From Bolinopsis microptera (taxonomy: Eukaryota > Ctenophora > Tentaculata > Lobata > Bolinopsidae): a DNA stretch of 64,000 bases. Of this stretch, positions 57,501 through 64,000 are shown piece after piece. The translations under genes and the position numbers were made by a program. The notes below the pieces were generated by a model that saw nothing but the letters and a program-made list of their open reading frames with translations, was not told the DNA's origin and searched no databases. Location: NCBI RefSeq assembly GCF_026151205.1, contig NC_087079.1, forward strand, positions 1-64,000, read 5' to 3'. Numbering within the stretch: position 1 is the stretch's first letter; the number at the start of each line of letters is the position of its first letter.

Positions 57501-60500
57501 AGTAAATAGAGTTCAAATCCGGTCTTCCTGACCGTGTCTAGATATATTGAACGCGAACAATTTTTCTTGTACCCTAGAAATAAACTAATAATAAGTTTAC
57601 TTGCAGATTATTTCGTCGGCACACCGATCACGGAGAATATCATAGCTTATTTTAAGGCTTACCATCCTATGCCGGCAGAGAAAGATGACAGCAGCTAGAG
57701 GAAAGAAATCAAGGGGGAAGATTAACTCATCGGTACGTTGATTTTAATAACAGCACAATAACTTATTATTAACTAGGTTTGCTGATTAGACATTTTAAGA
57801 TTATTAATTACTATCAATATTATTGGTTATCCCTCCGTCTCCGGCCGGTAAAATGTATGATATTACTAATCAACTTCTCTTCAGGTCCTACTACAAAGTA
57901 CACTGTTCTCCTTACAGCTGCTTGGTTACTAATTTGGAGACGAGGATCTAATTTTTCTGATACGTATCATGGGATTAGTCTGATGTCAGAGCTTTTGTTG
58001 CCTTAATGTTGCCTTAATGTTGCCTTAATGTTGTCTTAATGTTGTCTTATCGTTTGTTGTCTTATTGGTGTTTGTTGCGTTAACGTTGGCTTAATGTTGT
58101 CTTATTGTTGTCTTAATATTGTCTTATTGTTGTCTTAATGTTGTCTTAATGTCCCATCGGTGTTTGTTCAAGTGGCCGAGCTTTTTGAACCCATTTCCAT
58201 TATAACAGTAACCCGTTTTAGAACATTCTTAATAATTATCATTAGAATAGTTATACGGGTATATGGCCCCCAGAATATAGGTGGCCCCCAAAATATAGGT
58301 CATGTTAGTGGATACAGTTCTAACCAAGATAAGCGATACTAATGGGATCTGTTACTGCTAGGTTGGAGTAAAACATGTAAATTATGTTTCTGGATAAAAA
58401 TTTTGGACCTACATGAGGTATTTTGGTATAGTTGGTCATGACAGCGAAAGATTTAAACGATGTTGTCATTTTCTAGAGGGGTAAATATGGCGAAAAATTG
58501 TCATGACAAAAATCTGTCCAACACATGCCATTAAGACTACTGGTATGAGTATAAGTATTATTTTAAGCTATCTTTTCATCGAGACATCTGCAAACTGACA
58601 ATTTGGAAAAAAGTTATGGCCACCACAATTTTACGGGCCCCCAGAATATAGGTCTATACGACCCCCAGAATATAGGTTGGTCAAAAACCCTGAACATGCC
58701 CAAAACCATGCTTTGGGATGCTCTACTTGTAGCTACTAGTCTCCTGAACCCACGTATCAAGTTTTATCAAAATTGGATAAAAATTGGCCGAGTTATGGGA
58801 TAAAAACAAAAACCATATGCCCATATTTGGGCATACGCACCAAATTTGATCGATTTTGGTCCATAAATTGGTCAAATATCAATATTTTTGAATGAAACCA
58901 ACTTTATATGGAAGGTAAGCATATATTACACATTCTCTATGATTATCAGCTCAATATCTACCTAACTGTGGATTCTGTGTTCAAATAATCGCAAAAAATG
59001 AACAAAATCGCCCATATCTCAAACTGACTTCGCTCAAAACAATAGAACTCAATAGGGTTTCAATATTTTCACATGAAATTTTCAGAATCAACGTAGAATT
59101 GTCTCATGACCTTAAGTTTTGGGACAGAATTTTGAGTTAGGCCTTTAAAAAAATTTGGCGGCCAAAAATGTCTGATGTACAGTCATTGAGGTGCACATTG
59201 TATTGATACAGATAAAAACAGCCCCCCTCAATCATATCTAGGGACACTCCTTCAATCTTATTTAAGTATTTAGTTAAGATCCCTACTAAATGAGTGCATG
59301 AAAGCTTTTTAACAAGTAAAATTAAAGATTTTACTCATCACGGGTATATGGCCCCCAGAATATAGGTTTTAAAAAAAAATAACGACCAAGATTCTGCATT
59401 TTCTCTGTCACCCTGAGCATTAAGGAATGTGGGGTAGTGATGAGAAACAGTTAAAGAACATATGCTGAAGAGATGGTATCATCAAAATGTATGAAGGTGG
59501 AGTATTTGAGGACGATTTTTGCATACCTATATTCTGGGGGCCGTAGTTTTTGATTTTTTGCTATTAAGTATACTCTAAACCATTTCAATTTAGTATCTGG
59601 AGCCATTGGCATCATCAATACAGTCTCAGCAACATATTCTGACTGCATATAACTGTCTGTGACAATTTTAGAACAACTTAGGAACAGATGTTTGGACCTA
59701 TATTCTGGGGGCCCTGTTAAAAAATGGTATTTTTACAGGTGAAAAAAAAGTACACTTAAAAACCTAATAATTATTTTCAACTACCCAAGAAACATTTAAA
59801 GGGTTATTATGTACATATTTACACCCCTAAACATGCTTAGAAGTAGTTTTAACACCTGTTTCTAAGTGCTCAAAAAACGACCTATATTCTGGGGGTCATA
59901 TACCCGTACTGACCCTATATTTTTGAACAATAATTTTACTATCAATTATTGGCATTTTGATGTCAGGAATTTGTTTTACCAACCGATTGTCATTGCAGTA
60001 ACTAATTTTAGAACATTTTGAACATCAATTTATTGACCCCTATAATACTATTCAGTTGAGTGCCATTTTAGAACATTTTTGATACGTAATTATTTTAATA
60101 ATGACTCTTATTTGATTTAGAGCTAATTTTAGCTAATACTAGTATCTACTATCAACGTATCATAAATATAAAATAAAGATACGTTTTAAAAAATTTGAAT
60201 CTTAGTCTTACATTTAAAGTATGGTTAGTGAATTTATTTACGATTTATTTACGATAATAATTATTTACGATAATTTATTACGATAATAATATGTTATAGG
60301 GAACTTAGAGATTTTTCAACATGAATGCTTTCATCAATTGTGATTTGAAACGATTTAAATTTTATTCGAAATCGTATCTTTAATTGGTTCAAATATATAA
60401 CTGGGTTAAATGGGGGTCAGAAATGAGATCGGTGGCAGATAATTCAACTTTATCTCGGAAAAAAATATTTGTGCGGCCAACACTAGCTTCCAGCATTATA

Positions 60501-63500
60501 TTCATGGAAATAATGTAATATTATGTTTTCTACAAGGGAAGGTGTCCCAAAAAGTGATCAGTTTTAATAACTCGGAAACAGTTATGAAATAATTATGACA
60601 GGGTTACGACATGCAGTCGAATCCCTGTGCCACAACCAAAAACCAAATCGTATTTACATATTTTACAACCATGCCATAACTGTGTCACAACATGGTTATG
60701 AAATGGTTAAATAAAGTTTACCCAGCCAAGAGGGAGACATCTTCAACATTTAAATTTAAAAGTTTAAATGTTATTATTGAATGGAAAAAATACTACAATT
60801 CTGTTGGATTTGTCCAAATAAATGCTAAGATTACTTTTACTTCTTTTCTCTTGAACAGACAGGAATTAAGTGACACGATATTGTGAGAACAAAAAGTTAA
60901 TATAACCCTGACCATAATAACTTAATTGACAATAATCTTTGATGAATCCCCCTCCCCCTTTTTCAACAACGCCCAAAAGGCAAAAACTTCAAGACCCCCC
61001 TGCCCCACAGCAATTTTGAACATACCTCCGAAAAGGTAAACGTTGCCAGCTGGCACCACAGTGGTTGTGTGCCCGGTAACCGGTACTGGAAGAGACGGGT
61101 ACTGGTACCAGCACGAGTCTGACGTGTTGTACAGCCAACAGTCGCCTCCGATAGTCGTTGTGCTCTGATGTATAATTGTAGACAATTTTTTCGATAATTT
61201 TTCTTAATTATATCTAGCCATAAATAATAATGGAGACCGCGACCGTGTACACTGCACAGCATAATTTTGTTTAAAAATCTGACTGTAATAAAAATGTGCG
61301 CTATTTCAGTATTTCTTAGACAATTCGAATAATTCACCTTGAAGAATCCGCCACAATACAGGATACTATCACCAAACACTGCTGAACTGTGCATATAGCG
61401 TCCTGATGTTGAAATACTGTTATTTTGAATAAAATCTAATTTCACGTCTTTTATTAAAACAACAAAGAGTCTATCTCTCTAAAAAGTAATAAGTGTACCA
61501 ACTAGCGGGGTACACTTAGTTTTCTTGTTGAGAAGTTTTCTTGCTGCTTTTAAACAATAGTCACAAATACATCTTGTTTTACTGTAAAATCATAGTGCAA
61601 CAGTAATGTAAAAGTAGTGCAGTAGTAATGTAAAAGTTGTGTTTAAGTGAACACTTTGACTGGGGAGATAATAATAGCATGATATGATTTATTGATAAAA
61701 CATAATATTTTAACTGTAAATTTACACACCTCCAGGTAGCGATGAAGAGGCAGGACTAATCGGGACATCAGACCAGTCACCGGACACCACGTGCAGTCTC
61801 TTGAAGCTGTACAGGACCAGGTTTAGATCGTACCCTCCAAAAACGTACAGGTAGTCTCCGATAACATCAGCCGTGTGACCTTGTCTTGGTAACATTCTCT
61901 GCAACAAGTTGTGATCTATTTATTGTGCTAAAGGAACGTTTGGATAAGCGAGATTTTAACCTTTCGAGACCCTCAATAGGCGAGATTTTTTAAAAGGTTT
62001 TTCAAAAGGTTAAAACCTTTTGAGACCCTCACCTCCCCTTCCCTTCCCTTGTCCGTTTTACATGTTATTAGGTGTAGAGATAACAAGCTTTTCCAAACCA
62101 TCTCCACCCCTAGCTTACGTAATATGTGACCGATCACTCTGCCGTTTTCTGACAAAATTGCTTAAATTTGAGGTTTTTAAAGTTTTAAACTCTTTTGTCA
62201 ATTTCCCCACTAACGGTATAAATTTATAGAATGGACAGGAATTTTTCAAGGAATTAAACTTAACACAAAACATTCATGAGACACAGACAATAATTCTCAG
62301 TAAAACACTCTAATATACAGTAACTATAGAATAAATCCAAAGTAATTCCAAAAGCTCAGAGATTTGATGAAAGAAAACCAACCTTGGCTTGATCCCAGCT
62401 GAGGATAGACTGTCTACTCTCTGGCTGTACTAAACTAAACCAACTATTGTAAGGGGGCTCCTCAGCTTTAGAGATCAACTTGATGTTGCACTTCCAGCCA
62501 AAATATCCTTCATTACACCTGTATAGATAGAAACGTAGTTATATATCATCGTAGATTGTAGACATCATATTGAATAAGCAGAATAATGACCATACAAATA
62601 TTCGACTATACTTGGAAAAGAGAGGACTTATGAAAATCAATCAGTCAAAAGGTAGTAATAAAATTCATAGAACACTTCCGGATTTCAGATTATAAAATTG
62701 AATGTTTGACAAGAGGTATTATATACCCAATAACAAATCCTTGTTCCAACAACTACAAACGAATGAAATAGTGAAGAACCTGCATTTGTTGAGGAGTGTA
62801 TCCAGCTGGCCGTGTGACCCACAATCTAGTGCTCCCTTATCACACTTGTCTCCATACCAGCCAGTATTACATGTGCACTTGTTGGAGTTCGGATTACACC
62901 TAAGATGTTGGTTTTAAGGAACAGAGACGGTTATCTAAATAGTATGATATTATCATTTACCTCAGCCATGAAATTTATTATGCTGTATAATATTATGGTA
63001 GGACTATAATATTATCTCAATACTGTTCCTACCTTCCATTGCTTCCAGTACAGTTGTTAGGACAGATAGTGACACTAAAAGTAGCTTTAAACCCCCTGAA
63101 CACTCTATCTGCATCACTAGTCAAGTGTATGTACATTTGTCCTGAGGTGTTTAGTCAAAATCTACTGGGCTCACAAACACCTGTTCAAATTTCACACTTT
63201 TATCTAAAATATTGTCTCTCTGTTATATTATACCTATTTACAGTGCTGTAAAATTTACAAAATGTTCATACTATTTGAACAATTATTAAAAATGAACTAT
63301 TTATTTGTCCTGCCAATTATAATGTTCAAACCTGTATCAGAGACAATGTCTTCCATGGAACGTAAATTTCCACTTATGGCAGCCAATTGTAATCTGTTAT
63401 CCTGTAAATATGTACTGAATAGGGAAGATAAAATAGCACAAATTAATATAACAATCTATGCTCACAAAAAAAGTGAAGCAACACACAGAAATGAAAAACC

Positions 63501-63973
63501 AGTCCAGGAAAAAAACAATTAACTGATATAAATTTAAGATGTACCTAGGCTCACAGACTTACCTCATCATTATTGTTGTATACTGACACGTAGTCATATA
63601 AGCACTCGGTTAGAAAGGCAGGAAACTTTAATTCTATGAAATTTCCACCAACAGGCACTGGAGTTAACTAAGGTTAAGATAATGCAATCTCAAAAAAAAT
63701 CAATTATTTGAATTAGCATAACAATCAGCAAATTTTGTATAGAGAAACAATTAATAATTGAGGGAAAGAGTGCAACAAATAAAAATGCTTTCAAACTTTC
63801 AAACCATTACCTTTTATCAGCCATTCATACTCTTGATTTTTCAGATATTTGTTCCCTGGATTACTAGTTATGTTTCCAGACCACTTGTCAAAAATGACTT
63901 TTCTTGGGCTTCCATCAAAAGAAATAACCAATGATAGCAAGACAGCAATCACCAAATATAATCTATCTACCAT
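54589..63973 (-). CDS. attractin/MEGF8-like CUB-EGF-kelch protein, 5' part
   Basis: Ten minus-strand exons join in phase with GT-AG introns: 63973-63811, 63657-63563, 63401-63332, 63141-63033, 62899-62780, 62518-62383, 61898-61730, 61402-61338, 61164-61026 and 54765-54589, about 414 residues. A signal peptide (LYLVIAVLLSLVISFDG) precedes a CUB domain (about 27-140; YEWLIK, TECLYDYVSVYN, VFRGFKATFSV), then EGF modules with CPNNC, CNPNSNKCTCNTGWYG and CNEGYFGWKC. Kelch repeats follow: MLPRQGHTADVIGDYLYVFG, GRYMHSSAVFGDSI, VTGHTTTV with YLFGG, and RRYGHSAVYDEDSGS. This order is the N-terminus of attractins and MEGF8, secreted or single-pass proteins in cell interaction and signalling. The last exon ends in phase 1 at a good donor, so the remaining kelch, PSI and membrane parts lie further left and were not found. 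Which of the two subfamilies it belongs to is undecided. Confidence 0.86.
54975..55845 (-). pseudogene. CR1/L2-like LINE fragment in the attractin-like intron
   Basis: The minus-strand frame from about 55845 to 55250 encodes the RT C-terminal region: LDYCNALYYGC, then RIEFKLCLLIFKAVNGVAP, APKIWNQLPIEIK and LLKTHLF. One in-frame TGA follows ACRLVF, so it is broken. The 3' UTR runs to an (ATT)n-type tail near 54975-54990. It is a 5'-truncated dead copy in sense with the host gene. Confidence 0.88.
55955..57698 (+). CDS. secreted LamG/pentraxin-like jelly-roll protein with duplicated C-terminal exons
   Basis: Three exons (55955-56783, 57084-57302, 57607-57698) give 379 residues. A signal peptide (FLQLLTALLALHCSIPTISA) is followed by a concanavalin-like LamG domain of about 180 residues: LQFGTTLGDYVEF, DSLTVCSWVK, NTWTHQCQSW, MKTYYNGTLIGS, GVITLGQEA, LMKLDIFGKVLSSEEIAELY. 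Next comes an acidic run and a repeated module: CECTHSIWDILYDQTYFNQT then LTTEKLTEL and WNMLG, spliced to FVGTPITENI and HPMPAE. Exon 2 repeats the module almost exactly and exon 3 ends it with DDSS and a stop. All introns are phase 1. LamG jelly rolls bind glycans or matrix; the function here is unknown. The gene is complete, has several N-x-T sites, and lies antisense inside a 6.3 kb intron of the attractin-like gene. Confidence 0.85.
58003..58152. repeat. imperfect tandem repeat of TTGCCTTAATG / TTGTCTTAATG
   Basis: About 12 irregular 11-12-bp units downstream of the LamG-like gene. No coding potential. Confidence 0.8.
58256..59906 (-). mobile_element. composite TA-flanked element, copy B (family Y)
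   Basis: Near-identical to the element at 45977-47628 but in reverse orientation. It is bounded by CGGGTATATGGCCCCCAGAA and complement, with TA on each side (58254-58255 and 59907-59908). The internal terminus begins at 59341 and is preceded by CA instead of TA. Flanking sequences differ from copy A, so the composite moved or was copied as a unit. It lies in the attractin-like intron. Confidence 0.82.
59909..61025. other. intron sequence without recognised gene
   Basis: AT-rich sequence. AAGGTGTCCCAAAAAGTGAT at about 60539 resembles a mariner-type end without a partner. Short (TTTACGATAAT)n repeats lie at about 60235-60290. No supported ORF. Confidence 0.4.
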
Positions 63974-64000
63974 TGATGATGAAATAGAATATACTGTTCT

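Overview
This window reads as nuclear DNA from an invertebrate metazoan. Genes have spliced, GT-AG-bounded exons. The encoded families are animal-specific: a WTAP-like m6A-writer subunit, a rhodopsin-like GPCR, a PX-SH3 protein of NADPH-oxidase-organizer type, and an attractin/MEGF8-like CUB-EGF-kelch protein. The DNA is AT-rich and heavily repetitive. A cnidarian-like or other early-branching invertebrate fits the repeat families, but that is an inference and no species is assigned.

Layout. 165-3214 (-) is a complete six-exon WTAP-like gene. 4788-9735 (+) is a near-intact CR1/L2-like LINE. Its ORF1 fuses an AlkB-type 2OG-Fe(II) dioxygenase to an SGNH esterase, and its ORF2 carries PHD-finger, endonuclease and RT domains; the two ORFs overlap by ATGA. 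9962-11516 (-) is a truncated Penelope-like element (RT plus GIY-YIG). 11908-13126 (-) is the zinc-knuckle/PD-(D/E)xK tail of an R2/NeSL-type element, followed by a tRNA-like SINE. 16029-28208 (+) holds eight exons of a PX-SH3 gene that may continue to about 53 kb. An intronless GPCR lies antisense in one of its introns (21334-22419), and that intron also holds a 0.9 kb 24-bp minisatellite. 17.6-30.4 kb contains several inverted-repeat elements and long perfect palindromes.

31.5-42.2 kb is a tandem array of three 3.2-3.4 kb units. Each unit carries a 10-bp satellite or a related segment, a three-armed cruciform palindrome, a duplicated block of about 0.75 kb, and a 5'-truncated LINE insertion with its target-site duplication still visible. 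More of the 10-bp satellite surrounds an isolated LINE-ORF1-like coding region at 43138-44115 (-). Two near-identical 1.65 kb TA-flanked composite elements lie in opposite orientation at 45977-47628 and 58256-59906. Minisatellites occur near 45.7, 50.5, 52.1 and 58.1 kb.

54589-63973 (-) is the 5' part of an attractin/MEGF8-like gene: signal peptide, CUB, EGF, then kelch repeats. Its 6.3 kb intron contains a LINE remnant, a complete three-exon secreted LamG-like gene on the opposite strand (55955-57698, with tandemly duplicated exons), and one of the 1.65 kb elements.

No operon-like cooperation between genes is visible. The recurring theme is host genes with other genes and mobile DNA nested in their introns. 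The most unusual items are the AlkB-esterase LINE ORF1, the three-armed cruciform repeated in the array, and the paired composite TA elements. All exon models come from splice-site, phase and homology reading by eye.
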